A program made the position numbers and the translations under genes. Under the pieces are notes generated by a model. It worked only from the letters and a program-made list of their open reading frames with translations, was not told where the DNA came from and ran no database searches. Of a stretch of DNA of 64,000 nucleotides, positions 44,250 to 57,500 are shown one piece after another (positions within the stretch are counted from its first letter, which is position 1; each line of letters starts with the position of its first letter). The stretch lies in contig NC_088786.1 in NCBI RefSeq assembly GCF_949628265.1, positions 42,801,681 to 42,865,680 of the forward strand, written 5' to 3'. This DNA comes from Cloeon dipterum. Lineage: Eukaryota; Arthropoda; Insecta; Ephemeroptera; Baetidae.

Positions 44250-47225
44250 ATTTGAGTGATTCTTGGTTTCAATTGCTAATAAAACTGCCAACTTGTTAAA
44301 CCGGTATTTTGTTGCAAGGTGCGGCGAAAAGGATGACCTGGGAAGTGACTCGCAGGTGGCGCAGCAGCAGCAGCACCGCGACTCCACGGGCGTCGGTGTC
44401 GAGCGGCCGCAAGTCGAGCCTTTCGCGCCAGGGCCAGGTGCGCACCTCCAGCGGCTACTCCAGCCACATTTTCCATTTTTTTAAATTTAGCATGGAGCAG
44501 TTAATTTATGTAAAAAAGACGCAGAATTTCACGGCGACTCTAATTTTTTACTTTGCGACGCATAGCAACCGAGGGATTAATTTTGTAAGTTCAAAAAACG
44601 CGAAATGTGACGTGTTAAAACTTTTTTTCGGGGCCCAGGTGGGGCCCTGTGGTCCTGACGGCGCTGATTGTAGCACTAGACGATGTCCCTAGATGGGGCA
44701 CATCCAGCCGTGTTCAGTTTTCCAAAATCAGACTTTATTTCCAATTGTTTTCGAAAATGTCGAAATTTTCTTAAAAATTATTTTATTTTATTTAAATTCG
44801 GCCGCTCGTTTGATCGTGAACCACGGCCCCTCATCAGACAGGTATCGCGGACGGGGCATCGACCTGGCATATCATAACGACCTTTTTCAGGGTACCCCGA
44901 CCTGAGATCCTCTCCGAAGCCGGTTTTTTACGCTTTTTCAGTAAATTCGAGCATATTTGGTGATACTCGGCGACGATTCTCACATTGATACCTTTTATTG
45001 TTGCAAAATGCGTAATGTATAATTATTCCTCTGATAACACGCGCCTGCAGCAATTGGAAGTATGCAACCGGCGTTTTTTTTGCTTTGCAAGTTGCTTATT
45101 CTCACAGGTTAAAATGAAGACCTCAATCTATGCCTGAAGATAACTCGTATAAAACGACGTAATTTCGATTCCCACTTTCCTTGTCCCTATATTTTTTGAT
45201 AAATGCGCCGCGCGTGCAGCGACTGTGAAATAGCGAGTGCAGCAAAAAATCCTGATCCAACGTGAGAGTGTTGATTGCCACGAACAGCGGCCGCGAGCTG
45301 TTTCGTGCGCGATAAGGCGTCCCTTTTGTGCAGTAAACTTGACCCCGTGACACACATTTTACGCTTCACTTTAAATAATATTTAGACAAATCCGCGGATT
45401 CTGGAGCATATTCACCGAAGCCAGAACGCATATTTGTTGCTGACCAACATCGCCGGTTCCGTTACACCTTTGTTCAGTCACTTGGGTTTTTTCCACGAGG
45501 GTTTTAAATAAGAAAATGTTTCAAGTGCACACAGTTCTCAGAAAATTAAGAAAGGTGTAAAATGCGAGTAGAACATTAAAAAAAATGTAAAAAAAGTTCC
45601 GAAAAGCTCACAACTTTTTGTCCTAAATAACTATTTAAGTCAGTGAATTATACGAGAGCTTGCTAAGAACAAATCCAAAGAATAAATAACAAATCACGCT
45701 TGAAAATCTGTTTTCTATTCTGCTGTAAGAGCCGGTGCGGACCACGTGACATTGCTTTTTTGTCAGCCGATCAGGTTGTGCGGCGTTTTTTAAAAGTCCA
45801 TCTGACGGAATAATTTTAATAAAAAAAATTAAATCGGATAGCGAAGCGATAAAATTCTATTTAACTAATTTGAGGTACACATTTTGAGCTGCCAAAATAG
45901 AAATGCTCATTGGTCCATTGGTGTTGTGTGCTTGAATAATTTCCAAAAATCAGATGCTCTCACCCCGACATGAAAACCTTATTAATTCTTAATCTCAAGG
46001 TGTTCTACGTAACAATTTTTCTTTCTCGTAAATATTCCCTCCTACAAATGGTTTTGTAAATGGATTTGTAAGTTGGATTTGAAACCATTAAACCACAAAA
46101 TAAAAATCCCCTTTTCATTTGTGTCTGTCAAATATTTGGAATAGTCGATGATGGCTACAAGTTGTTAATTCTGCAAACTGTAAGAAAAATACGCCAAGAA
46201 AAAAGTGTCATGTGTGTGCGATGCGACTCGCGGTAAATTTGATAAGGCGTGCGTGTCGCGTTTAAACTCACACAAAATTTGTCGATCAAAAACACGGCAG
46301 CTGCAGCAAATGGCCAAAAATGGTTTCAAACCGTTAATAAGTTCTCAACAATCGTCATTATTGAATTGGTTAACAGCACCCATTTGCGCGAATTTTCAGA
46401 GCATTGAAAGCCACGGCGATGGTGCTTAAAAGACGCGAAATTTTAAGGCGAGTGCAACGAACTTTGGGTTTTGAATCTACGACCAATAGGAGCCAAGTTG
46501 TTAATTTTTAAAGGCCGAAAAACGTGGTTCGGACATTAATAATTTTTTTCGTGGGGTCCTGATGGGAACACCGATCTACCACTTACTCTCAAATCAAATG
46601 GCATCCAAAAAGCTACAATTGCGGATTTTTCACGTTATTGGCGCCGCTGATATTCAGGTTGGAAGCGTGAAAAACTGCAAAAAACCGAAACTCCCATAAG
46701 AATTACACGGGAAAAATTAATTCAGTAATTTTTTTACTTTTAGTTTTAATTCGGCCACGATTACTAGCTTATCCTCTTTTAATTGTCAAACAATGATCCG
46801 AAACCGAGTTTGAGAATTTTCCGGCTGATAGCCGAATTACGGCGATTTATTTTCAATGGTCGGTTTTCGCGCTCTCGGCGCGCACACACACAAGCAGCGT
46901 AAAAGAGCACACATTCGGGCGCCGCCGACCTCCTGGCCAATTCCTTCCCGTTTTAGCGATTGATTCACACCGGGGGAGATTAAACAAAGTCAAATCTCGA
47001 GTTTTATCATTGAGACTTTGCTAAAATTAATTTTAAGCGTTTTTTTCTGATTTGCGCTCGCAAAAATGGTTTTATTTTTGTCAAAATTCGGCCGCTTGTC
47101 CGATCAACGACCACGAACCCTCATCGGACAGGTCTTTGATGGGGCTTCGACTCGGCATACCCTGACGACCTGGTTCAGGGTACCCTGACCTGATTTACTG
47201 CCCGTAGTGCGTTTTTAAATGCATT
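44250..47225. repeat. Inverted and direct copies of the 37-42 kb repeat blocks
   Basis: 44,250-44,920 is the reverse complement of about 37,500-38,160. 45,700-46,990 is the reverse complement of 38,360-39,940 and fuller than the copy at 40,880-41,770. 46,390-47,225 repeats 41,200-42,020 directly. A GACCGCGAGCTG-type unit is at 45,285 and a GCAACCGGCG unit at 45,065. No gene is supported. Confidence 0.75.
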
Positions 47226-49329
47226 TTCAGCAAAATTTTCTAGTCCGAATTAAAATTTGAGATTTTGGTCAGTCAACGCGCAGTGAATTTTATTTTTGAG
47301 AGGTCGAGTAGGGGTGAGAGGGGCGAATGATATTCAATGGCAAGACGTTGATTTAGAAGGTGGTGATTGTGGTGCGCGCGAAAGGTGGCACTCTCGGCTT
47401 CGCTCAGGTCGCGGCGGTGCGAGTCGGAGAAGCGGCGCGACGCCACTGCTGCCACCTCTCGCACGCCGACCACAACACTGCAACACGAGTCCAAAATCCG
47501 CACGGCACTCGCTCTTTCTCCGACCTACTGAAAAATATAGGTCAGTGTGACAAAACCAGTAGAAGAGGGTGAGTTTTCATCAAAGGCGGCTTTGAGGGCA
47601 GCAGCTGCCGGAGGACGAGTAGAATATGGGAGAAATGAAAAAAGGTCCAAATCACCCGCTCTCTCATTGCGTGTCCTCATCACCCACTTGTTAAATTTCA
47701 CTTGCAGTCAACATTTCCGGAAACAGCGCGTTTTATTTCATTTAGAAATTTCCCAAGTGTTCCTGAAAATTGGTCCGATAATCTCTGACTAAAATTTAAG
47801 AGGAAAATGTTAAAGAGTGGACGCTAAATTATTCCATGTTTAACAATTCAAAAGAAAAAAACCGGAGTCAATATTATATATATATGCGTTTAGTAAAATA
47901 GTTAATTAAAATAAATAAATAATAATATTTAAACCGCCCCGCCGCACGCCTGAAGCACTCGTTCGAACCGCGCGCCGCCCGCGAGGTGTGCACGGGAGCG
48001 GGCCGTGCTGCTGCCGCCTTTCACACGCCGGCGAGCGCAAATACTTAAAAATCGAAATAAAAAATTCAAGCGAAGCCACAACGACGAATCTCAAGATTTG
48101 AGTTTGTGTCAACGCGCCCGGTGCTCAGAATTTGATATAGCGGGATTATAATGCCCAGAGGGTCGGTGGCGCCCTGTGCCCATTTTCTCAATTCGTGTGC
48201 ATAAGGTTAACATATGGGAGAAATCGGCGGAACGGCCCGCGATAATTACGCGATATTTAGGAAGCATTCAACAATTTTGTAATAAAAAAAAAATCGAAAA
48301 ATCCGAAAAAAGTCGACGCGCCGGTGTGCAAGTTGCCGACTTCAGCGCACAAATGAGCATTTGCGGAACTCATTCAGCGAAGCCGAAAAGAAGCGTTTGC
48401 ACCGGCAAAAACACGTAATAGCAGCCCTGAGGAAGGTCGGTGGCGGGCGAGGGTGAAAAATCGGTGCCAAGTACCGCCGACCGTGCTTGAAAGTGCAGAA
48501 AAAAGCACGAAAATCACGCTTCTGTAGTGATCTCAGGTCGGGGAACCCTGAAAAATGTCGTCAGGGTATTTCTCATGAAAGCCGAGCTAAATACCTATCT
48601 GAGGTCCAGGATAGCACGAGCGGTCGAAATTTGCGGAAAATAAAACCATTGCCGGCCGTGGACTCGTCGCAAGGAACCGATCAAAAACCCGAAAAAAATA
48701 ATTTTAATTTTTCTATGGGTTTTAAAAATCCCAAATTTGGTACGCAGACGCGTGTTTGTCGTCCTGGTTTGGTGGATCAGGCATATCCGACTAAAATATT
48801 GGTCACGGTGGAAACAAATTCCGAAAATTGTGATTGTTTTGAAAATTTGGCGAAAAAAATTCACTTTGTTTCCAAAAATGGTCAAATTTTGAAAAAACAC
48901 ACTCGGGCAGACACTTACCTACACGAAAGACGAATCCGCGGTGCCAAAGCATCGCCGCACAATAATGCGCTCATCTCCGTGTGTCGATTTGCCTTTCGCC
49001 TCCATTCACGAAATTAATTCTCAGATTGTGCACCGCGAGAGAGTCGAGGAACCGCATTCGAGTGTCGTAATAAAATGCATTTCTTTATTTCCGTATTTTC
49101 AACCTTCCTCCACCACTGTTTCAACGAGCATTCAATTTGCGTTATCTGCCGCTGGCCGTTGATAGAAAAATAAACGGCATAGTGAGTGTCGGTCGGTCAA
49201 TTTCCTCTGCTGCATTGCGTTAAAAAAGGAATTGCCCTCTTTAGTAATAAAGTCAATTAATAAATTGACTCGATTCCAAAAATAATAAAATTATTGTGGC
49301 TTATAGCGCTTGAATGCTCACTTTTATTG
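47226..49329. other. No supported gene; two GC-rich islands
   Basis: GC-rich islands at about 47,380-47,520 and 47,935-48,045 have open frames on several strands, but I found no splice-consistent model or domain. A 176-codon open frame at 48,487-49,017 begins in sequence shared with the CCTGAA...GTCGTCAGGGTAT repeats and looks repeat-derived. TATATATAT occurs near 47,876. Confidence 0.45.
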
Positions 49330-49627
49330 TTGATTGCCAGCCACCACAGCGACCGCGAGGTGTTTGCTGCGCGTTAACTTTTGTGATTTGCACTTGACCC
49401 TACGAGACGAATTTCGTGCTTCCCTTTAAAAAGTTCATTTCAGATCCACCTGACCAAAGGCGCAGGTTGCAGAGAGTCATAGCAGAGCCCAATTTCACTC
49501 AGGGAAATTTGTAAAAATTATTATTAATTTTTTAACGATTCATAACATAGTAAATGTTGCACATGGTTCGATTCTGCGCGGTTTTTATATTTAATCCTCA
49601 CTTCCTCTCGTCTCCTTTGAAAATTAG

Positions 49628-49777
49628 GCCGTCGACACGCAACTGCCGCACCTATTCCAAGGAAGCAACGTGGTTTTCGCGCCCAAAGTGATCGAATTGA
49701 GAGACGTCAGAGCGGCGCGGTTGCGACGCGAGGGCAGCACCTCCATTGCTTTTTCATACCGGTTAACAATTGGATAA
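49628..49777 (+). CDS. Possible terminal exon of an unrecognised gene (copy B)
   Basis: Base-for-base the same 150 nt open block as 33,096-33,245, again with an AG acceptor before it and GAAATAAA after the stop. The identity may only reflect recent duplication. Confidence 0.4.
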   Translation, partial: AVDTQLPHLFQGSNVVFAPKVIELRDVRAARLRREGSTSIAFSYRLTIG

Positions 49778-50039
49778 AATTTTCACGAAATAAACCTCTT
49801 TTTACCAAAAACGTCCATTTAAAGCAAATAAATGGTATTTTTTATTAAAATCTTAGTTTTTTCAGTTTTAGAATAAACTTAAATTTGTTATCTGACATTT
49901 ATATAAACCGGTTTGTTTAACCGACCAACCGGCACCTGGCACCTGATGATGACACAAACACAAACGTCAAAAGGTAAACAAGCTGATTGAGCCGGCGGCC
50001 GTGTTTTTCTCGCGAATTGCGCACATTTGGCACGTTTTT

Positions 50040-52135
50040 CGCGTTTTGCAGACGATTGGCGGGGATGCAGCGGCTGTTGCACTCGTCGGCGCCGCTGTCG
50101 GCGCCGCCGGAAAAGGCCACGCCCGGCAAGCTGCGGAAAAAGAGCGGTGACACGCTGAGCAAGTGCAGAAAGAAGGCGCTCGAGAACTGCGGAAAACTCG
50201 TCGCCAAGGTAACAAAAAACCTATAATTCGCCCCTGAAGAGGTGTAAAGAGCCCTCTAACCCTTCAGGGCGCGCCTTCAAGGGAAATATTTTTTATCACA
50301 GAAATTTTGAGAACCTTTAAATTTTTTACCAGGCTCCTGTCCCTCAGGGTATTCAATTTTTTCCTCAAAATACTTACTATTTGACCTTTCAGGTGGTACC
50401 GTGAGGCGCCAGGTCTACTTAGAATCTCAAAGGTGCCTTTTACCCTGACCCGGAATTTCCAGATATAAATTTTTAAAAATAAAATTCAGGTTCGACTGGA
50501 GGGCCGTGGAAAGTATTAGCGGAGGGTGCAGGTGGTGCTGTCGGCCCAGGTCCAGTCCCAGTCCCAGGTCGACGTCGGGAAGGTTTTTAAAAAAACCAAC
50601 AAAACCAATTTTCGGCTCTCCAAGTAATCGAAAACCGGTGTTAAATTGGTAAATAAAGAGCTTTTTGAAACAAAATTTAAAATATCGACCCTGAAAAAAA
50701 TATTTTCTTTGCAGACACCTGTTGCGTGAGGAGCTCGCTGACCTGGCGAGGGTTGCAGATGATTGCCAGAAGCAGGAGGCGCGGAGAAAATGATACCCTG
50801 GGCAGGGAATCGCAGGTGGAGCAGCAGCACCGCCACTCCACCTTCGAGCGTTGAGTCGCACTCTCGTAAGTTAATTTATTAAAAATTCAATTGATTAAGT
50901 TAACGCACGACAGCAAAAGGCACAATCCGATTTTTAACTGTAATTTGTGATCCTCTTGCTTGCAACAGGTGAATTACCTGCATTATTCACTGTAAAATGA
51001 TTATCAACAATTATCTAATATTTGATGTGATCGCGAAAATAGCAAAATTAATTTCAAAAAACACCAATCTCAAAAATAAAATTCAGAATTTTGTGAACAT
51101 AGATAATCGATATTCTACCCGAATCATGGATAAATTTGCTTCAATGCATGTCCAGTCTATTTGTAGGCCCAATAAATCTATAAAAATGGGGATTTATTTC
51201 AATTTTACGCAATTCTACGTGTTTCCATGCATTTTTAAAAAAAATCCGCTTTCAGGTGGACCCTGTGAGCGCATCCACCTAATGCTTCGGATGCTAAGCC
51301 GCGCGGTGCGTGTCTGCGGCGCCGGCTGGCATGCACACATACCTCCGGCGACGGCGCCGTTTCTCGCCAAGTGGCGCCGTGCCCACGAGCAACTTGCGGG
51401 CGCCCGCCCGGCGCACCAAGCGGCCCACGTCGCTACTGGTGGCCGCCGGCGGCCACCAGGCCAAAGTGCTCGAGCACCGGGTCGATGGCCACGAGCAGCA
51501 GCAGCAGCATGTCCAATTGTCCAGCAGGTTTATTTTTCTTTCAAAGAAGAAAAGTGCTAGGTATTAAATATTTTTATTTTCAGAGTTCAGACGCAGCGAC
51601 TCGCTGAGCTCGCACTCGTCCGGCCGACTCTGGCGGCGACCTGAGGAGGGCCGTGAGCGGCCGGTGCCCGCCCCTCGGCCTGCTCTCCAACAAACTGCAC
51701 ATTTCGGACAAGTCGCACGAGCCAGCCTCCGAAACCTCGGACAATAACAGGTGAGTTTTTGAGAAATTAATTTCGGCGGAGATTTGAACGCTGGGTTTTT
51801 TTGCAGAAAGTGGCAGAAAAGGCGTCGCCGGAGGGGAGGAAGCGGCCGCGACGCCGGTAGCGACACACGAGCTGCCGTGGGACATGCCGAAACACAAAAA
51901 AATGAACGTGAACCTGGGCTGCTCCGCCCTGAGCGCCAGGGGCGTCGACGTCGACGTCAGCATCCCCCTCGAGCGGCAAGGGTGAGCCTCTCGGTTTACT
52001 CTAAATCTTTGTCACATTTTGCGTTGTACTCAGGTGCTTGCATGGCGCCATCACGCGCGTCGAGGCTGAACTGCGACTGCACCCTGAGGGCAGCTACCTC
52101 GTCAGCAACAGCGACCAACCCCGATTAAAGCAATT
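50040..52135 (+). pseudogene. Shb-like SH2-adaptor gene fragments, copy B
   Basis: Same exon series as copy A. The exon at 51,807-51,981 reads THELPWDMPKHKK and VSIPLERQG. The SH2 exon starts CLHGAITRVEAEL, so the conserved first Trp of SH2 is Cys here, while the Gly after His is present (Glu in copy A). An indel shortens RVKAEAE to RVEAE. The Arg of the FLVR motif is Ser here (SYLVSNS), which would abolish phosphotyrosine binding. Degraded partial copy. Confidence 0.6.
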
Positions 52136-52330
52136 ATTTAATCAGTAAATAATGACGCATTTTATTATTCGGGCGAGTTGCTGGCCAAAAACAGCGTCCT
52201 CTGATCCGGCAGAGACCTCCAACGACGGCAAAAGGGTCAAGAAGCAGTCCGACGAGAAGCTGAGGCTCCGACACCCACCGCTTCGTTTGCCAACTGCCTC
52301 TCAATACTGTTATTAAAATAAATGTTTTAT
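52034..52330 (+). pseudogene. SH2-exon / CTLD-exon chimeric fragment, copy 3
   Basis: Same junction as at 28,745 and 35,640: SH2 opening exon, about 30 bp of AT-rich sequence, then ELLAKNSVL of a CTLD followed by a stop (TGATCCGGC where the other copies have TGGTCCGGC). The end reads CGTTTGCCAACTGCC. Confidence 0.62.
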
Positions 52331-52564
52331 TTTAATCTACGAGATGCGTATTATTTTTTCTCTAAACACTTAATTATTTATTTGCTCTGAAAGCAGGCCA
52401 ATTGCTCTAGTAAAATTAATTAAATTCGCTGATTAAATAAATAAAAAAAGCTTTCCTTGTCTTGCCGGTTGCATAGTTACGACTTTTGCAGGCGCACGGC
52501 AGCGGCACGTCGTCAAAGTGGACGGCAGCTGCACCCCAACGGCACCCTCGAGCCGCCACCCTTC

Positions 52565-53115
52565 CCCACATTTCCATTTAACTACTCTGCTCTTGGTGGA
52601 AGTGATAAAAAGGTTTGTACCGTGCATGTGCCTCGTCCTCCTCCACGAAAAATGAGGGCAGGGAAAATAATGGCCTGGTGAAATGACGTCGGCAGCAGGT
52701 GAAATTTATCTTAGATTTAAAAATAAAACGAGAGCCGAGAGAGACGTTCAAAAGAAGCAGCTAAGCTACATCCCAAAAAATCTGAAAGTGTTAAGCTAGC
52801 CAATGGACTCGCCGATCCCAAAAATAAAATCAGAACGCGTAATATATGCAGGTGTGGCCACTCGACTCAAATATTGAGTTACAAGCCAAACAGACTGCCA
52901 AATTAATATTAACAAAATCGATGCAATTTTTCTGCAGCATATTTAAAGAGCAAAATATCAGCATTGCCAGCTTTGTCAGCTGCTCGTCTCACTCGAGGTT
53001 GGATTCGTGCTTTTTCCCTATTTTTTTCTCTCAGCATTGAGTACGAACCGCAAATTTCCTTACTCTTTCGTCTTAGATGTTTTAACTGGCGAGAAAATCA
53101 CCAAGGCCTTCAGTC
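52565..53115 (+). pseudogene. Relic of a third secreted-protein gene
   Basis: 52,565-52,690 resembles the region upstream of gene A (26,660-26,770). 52,973-53,110 matches its signal-peptide exon end (TTTGTCAGCTGCTCGTCTCA) and the start of intron 1. The donor is altered and no later exon follows, so only a 5' fragment remains. Confidence 0.6.
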
Positions 53116-54504
53116 TTTTATTTTTATTTTTGCAGTCCTGGGTCAAATACATTTTTGCCAGTTTTAATCAGTCGGGAAATATTTTATTTACAGGCGAGAA
53201 AAATATTATTTTCTTAGACACAATAATTTATTTTATATCTCAATAATTTAGTTATTTTATAAAATTCGTTTGAAAACACGCGCCTGCAGAAAGTGGAAGC
53301 ATGCAACCGGCGTAGATTTAATGCTTTGCGAGGTGCATATTCTCAGCTGAAAGATAACACTATCGTGTTTGTAGAAAATATTTCAGCTGCGGGATAATTG
53401 CAGGAAAACTGGCCGACAAGAATAGGAATACTTTCCCGAACGCATCGAGTTATTGATGTGTAGGAGATACACACTGCAAACACAGAAAAAATAGACTGTT
53501 GGTTGTTAAAAAAATACTGCTTTTCCAGATTTTCATCCACCCTAGCCAGAACTACCTTCCCCGCTTCCGTGTGTCTATGAAACCTGTGAAATTTTGTATT
53601 AAAATAATCCTGTCAGTTGGATTATTTACCAAAAATGCTCAAAGTGCTTTTAAATTTAATTAAAATTATCTATTATGACTTTTAATGAGTGTTTCGTGTC
53701 TTCAGAGGTTGTATATCGATTTACTATCGGAGTAACCCATTAAAAGTTTGATTTGCACCGAAAAAAAACCAGCACAAATCCGTTTAAATAAAAATGGTGG
53801 GTTGTTAAATGTTTAGTTTTCTTACAATTATAAACCAAGGAAAAAGGGTTGTTACTCCGAGCGAAATGACCACTCGACTCCGGGGTTGACACCCATCCGA
53901 TGGCTGTTTTAAAAAATGCAGAGCTCGTAGGAGATTTAAGCTGAAAATTCAAAATTTCGACTTTTCAATCGTTGCAATCCTCTAAAATTGCTGTACAGCC
54001 TCGAAAAATATTCGGATTTTCACAGAGAAAACTCAGCCTAGTAGAACACCGTGCGGTCCTGTGAAATTGGATTTCTTCATTTCAGCCGCAACGAGCGTTC
54101 ATAATTAAAATAAACGCTCCCTGGGCAGACATAATTGTGGGAGCTATGCAACCGGCGCGTCACGCACGCTTGGCAAAAAGCCGAACTGCGTTTTTGGCAG
54201 TCGATATCATAAACATGTCTCTTATCTCCGTCGCAAGCTTACAAATTATACTTTATTGCTCAAGAAAAATGGGTCGAGTTAATTTTTCTTTTATTTTACA
54301 GCATAAACATTAAATTCTTGTAAGTTTTTGATAAGTCTTAAATTCAGTCGCCACTACTCTCGCTACATAGAAAAATCAATTCTCTTTTTAACGTAATTAT
54401 TGAAGGATTTTTGAAATAAATGATTTAATAGCTCGGCAAAGAACGCAGCCAATTTATTTTAAAACAAACACGCGTACGTTTCAAAATCCAAACAAATTTA
54501 GCGA
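53116..54504. other. No gene seen
   Basis: AT-rich. A GCAACCGGCG repeat unit is at about 53,276-53,345 and another partial one at 54,148. No splice-consistent coding sequence found. Confidence 0.5.
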
Positions 54505-57500
54505 TCACAGTTGCTCGCATATAAACGATTTTAAAGGTGACGACCAATTAGTAAAATTGTAGAACATTTCGTGGATGTTCGCAGTTGGCAGGTTGACCAA
54601 AAGCAGTTTGAGAAGGTTCACGTGGAACGTGACGACGCATTCGGTGCACGGATACCTGAGTATTCCGGTTGAGTAGCCGTAGATATCCTGAGGCAACAGC
54701 TTGCGGCTGCGACACCACACCTCGCGCGTCTGGTCGATCGATTCAGTTTCGCCCAAAAGTATGTTGAATGGGGTTTGTTTGTCTGCAAAGGCGAAATTAA
54801 AAGTTTCTTAATGTCACCTCCATCTTCGTATTTATTTGACAGCAAAGAATAATTTATTTACTTGATATTTTCAGGGCCAATTGCAGGTCTGCCAGGGTCG
54901 CTGGTTCAAAGAGTTTCATTCCAAGAGCGCAGCAATGATTGAACGCTGCAATCGCATGCTGAACACAGATTATTCAACTCGATCAAAAGGTCGAAAACAT
55001 ATTTGTGAAATCTCCCACCGTGTTGCCAACGGTACCGAAAAAGTAGGTCCTTCCGTTCACAATCACCCTACTGCCGAATTGGTCTGCGTGGAAAATTAAT
55101 TCGAATTTTGGCTTTTCACAATATAATCTAATTACCTTTCCCCTGGCTGTTGAAGGTATTGATGACCGTCGCCTTCAATTTAAATAAAATTATTCAAAGA
55201 ATTTAAAAAAATAATGCATACATTCGAAGTACACGGATAGCGATCAGACATCCAGCAACTTCGACGCTTTGGAACACAAGGAAGGGGAGGGGGTTGCTGT
55301 AAAAATAATTTTAATCCCAGAAAAAATAAAATCTTTTGAATACAGCGACCACTGATGACGCATTGTCACTTTGAGCACTATTATTGACGATTTTCGCGAC
55401 CAAATCTGGCTCATTTTTCAGACCGCATTTGTATGTTTCGTAGGCAACCACGCACTCGTCGTCAGATTCTATTAAATCATAATATAACATATTTTTAAAT
55501 AATTATCAAACTTTTGCTGCTGCATCCGTCATAAGCAATGAATCCCTGTTCCATCTTGACGGGATCGTCTTCAGCGGCGATTTCTACTTGACGCAGCATT
55601 TCAATGCTGCTCACTCCGCCGGATTTAAACTGTTAAAATAATATTAAAAATGGTCCAACGTGGATTTTCCCCTCAAATACCATTCCAACCTCGGTGCCAA
55701 CGCATTTCAAGAAGCACTATACGATTAAAAACTAAATTATATTAAACCAAAACATAAATTTTGTACCGCGCACCTTCAGATTTAACGAGACATTTGCTGA
55801 ACTTAAACCACTATCGTTCGAAAGCAAGTCAATTTCATCTAAAAAAAATTGTCAGCATTTTTAAATATAAAAATAATTAAAATCTGTACAGCTGCTAATA
55901 TTCCAAATTTCTGCGCATTCAGATTGGATCTGAAGCTGAGACGAGGCCGCACTTCTCCCAACATCGCACAAAAAATTCTTTTCCTCGGCGCAATCGGCGG
56001 TGGCGAGAAGCGAAGATTCGTTTCTCGCCTCGAGATAAACGCAATTTAGGCCTTTCACCGGGTGTCCCTCCTTCCACCTGAGCTCAGGGTTGACGAAATC
56101 GCGGTCTAGGGTGCACCACCTGAAATTTGAGGTGCACCCCAGGTTCGTTCCGGAAAGCCAGTAATCGCCCACGGTCAAAGACGCGAATTCTTCGAATTAA
56201 ATTTAATTTAAAAATTAAATAAAAGGCTTCCGTTCTACTTGTCATCAGTTTGGAAATGCAATTCAATTTCCCAGACGACTCAATAGGCGTTAAATTCAAT
56301 CCAATAGCGCAGCACCGATCCCTGGCATTCTTCCAGGAAGACTATTATTTGATCAATTGCAGGCGGAGATGCGAATTTATAAAATTTGAAACCTTAGTTT
56401 TGGTGTAGGTCAAAATACTCCGGCCACAGCTATCGTACCACTCGCCGTATGAGGGGTAATCTGTATCGAAATATATATTTATTAAAATTTCGAACAAAAT
56501 ATCCTCACCTATAAGAAAGTTATTACTCGCGTTGAAAAGTTTGACCTTTTTAATTTCAAAAATTAAATGCACTAAATTAAATTCAACTCAACGCACGTCT
56601 CGCCGGCATTTATTCAAAGGGCAAGAGGCAACACACGCTGGCTTTTGGGTCACAGTGAGCTGAGTCTGAAATAAAAGGGTTTCATGCATATTTTGCGAAA
56701 TTGCATGATGATTTCATACCTTGCAAGCGTAGATGTATCTGTTGGTGCAGTTCCTGTCGGTCATGATGGCGGCCGTCGCGTTCAAAACGAAGCGAAAATG
56801 CACGCAGCTCTCGTTTCCGTTTTTGTTGTCGGGCTGGCCGCGCTCCCAAGTCAGACTCGGGCTGAAAACCGTGGGTCCGTCGGCTTTGCACCACGACCAA
56901 TGACCCAAAGGAGCACCCTTCCTCGTTCCAGAAGTCCAGTAATTGAAATTCATCTTCCAGTCGGCTGGAATAGGTTTTTATTTGTGGCTTTTTTGATAAT
57001 CTTAAGCACAAACTGGCGTTTTTTCCAATTGTCAAGCTGGACAGGCCCTGTTGCTCGGCCGCATCCTCGAGATTGAGCGCCTCCATTCCCAAAGCGCAGC
57101 ATTGCTGCCAGCTGGACGACCAGGACATCTATTATGTCAAGAAATAATTAATTTCTTGAACTTTAATGATTAATTAAATTTATTAACCGGCTTGTTTCCC
57201 AAAAGATACGTGAAGTTGCCAACGTTGAGCCACACTCCGTAAGAGTTTTTGTCTAAAATAACCAATTTTGAAAACCCCATTAAGATCTTTAAACCGTGTA
57301 CCAATTAAATTTCCAGAAGCGTCGAATAAGGAAACCTATGAAATTGAAAATAATTTAGAAATTTATTTATAAATAATCCTGAGATCGCACGTTTTTGTTG
57401 CACTGTTTGGGACAATCGACGGAAAAGTGGCAAATGTAGGGCAGACTCTCTTCACAATTCCTGAGCACCATCCCCTTTTGGGGGGCGGTTGAGAGGTCAA

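Larger units (their letters stand above)
49330..52565 (+). repeat. Segmental direct duplication, copy B
   Basis: Second copy of 32,790-36,095. It contains the same 49-codon terminal exon (49,628-49,777), the Shb-like exon series and the SH2/CTLD junction (52,034-52,330), and ends in the same CACCCTCGAGCCGCCACCCT segment. Confidence 0.92.

Noticed and set aside
48487..49017. 176-codon open frame on the plus strand
   Set aside because: Its start lies in sequence shared with other interspersed copies, it has no domain or splice context, and its composition looks like translated repeat DNA.
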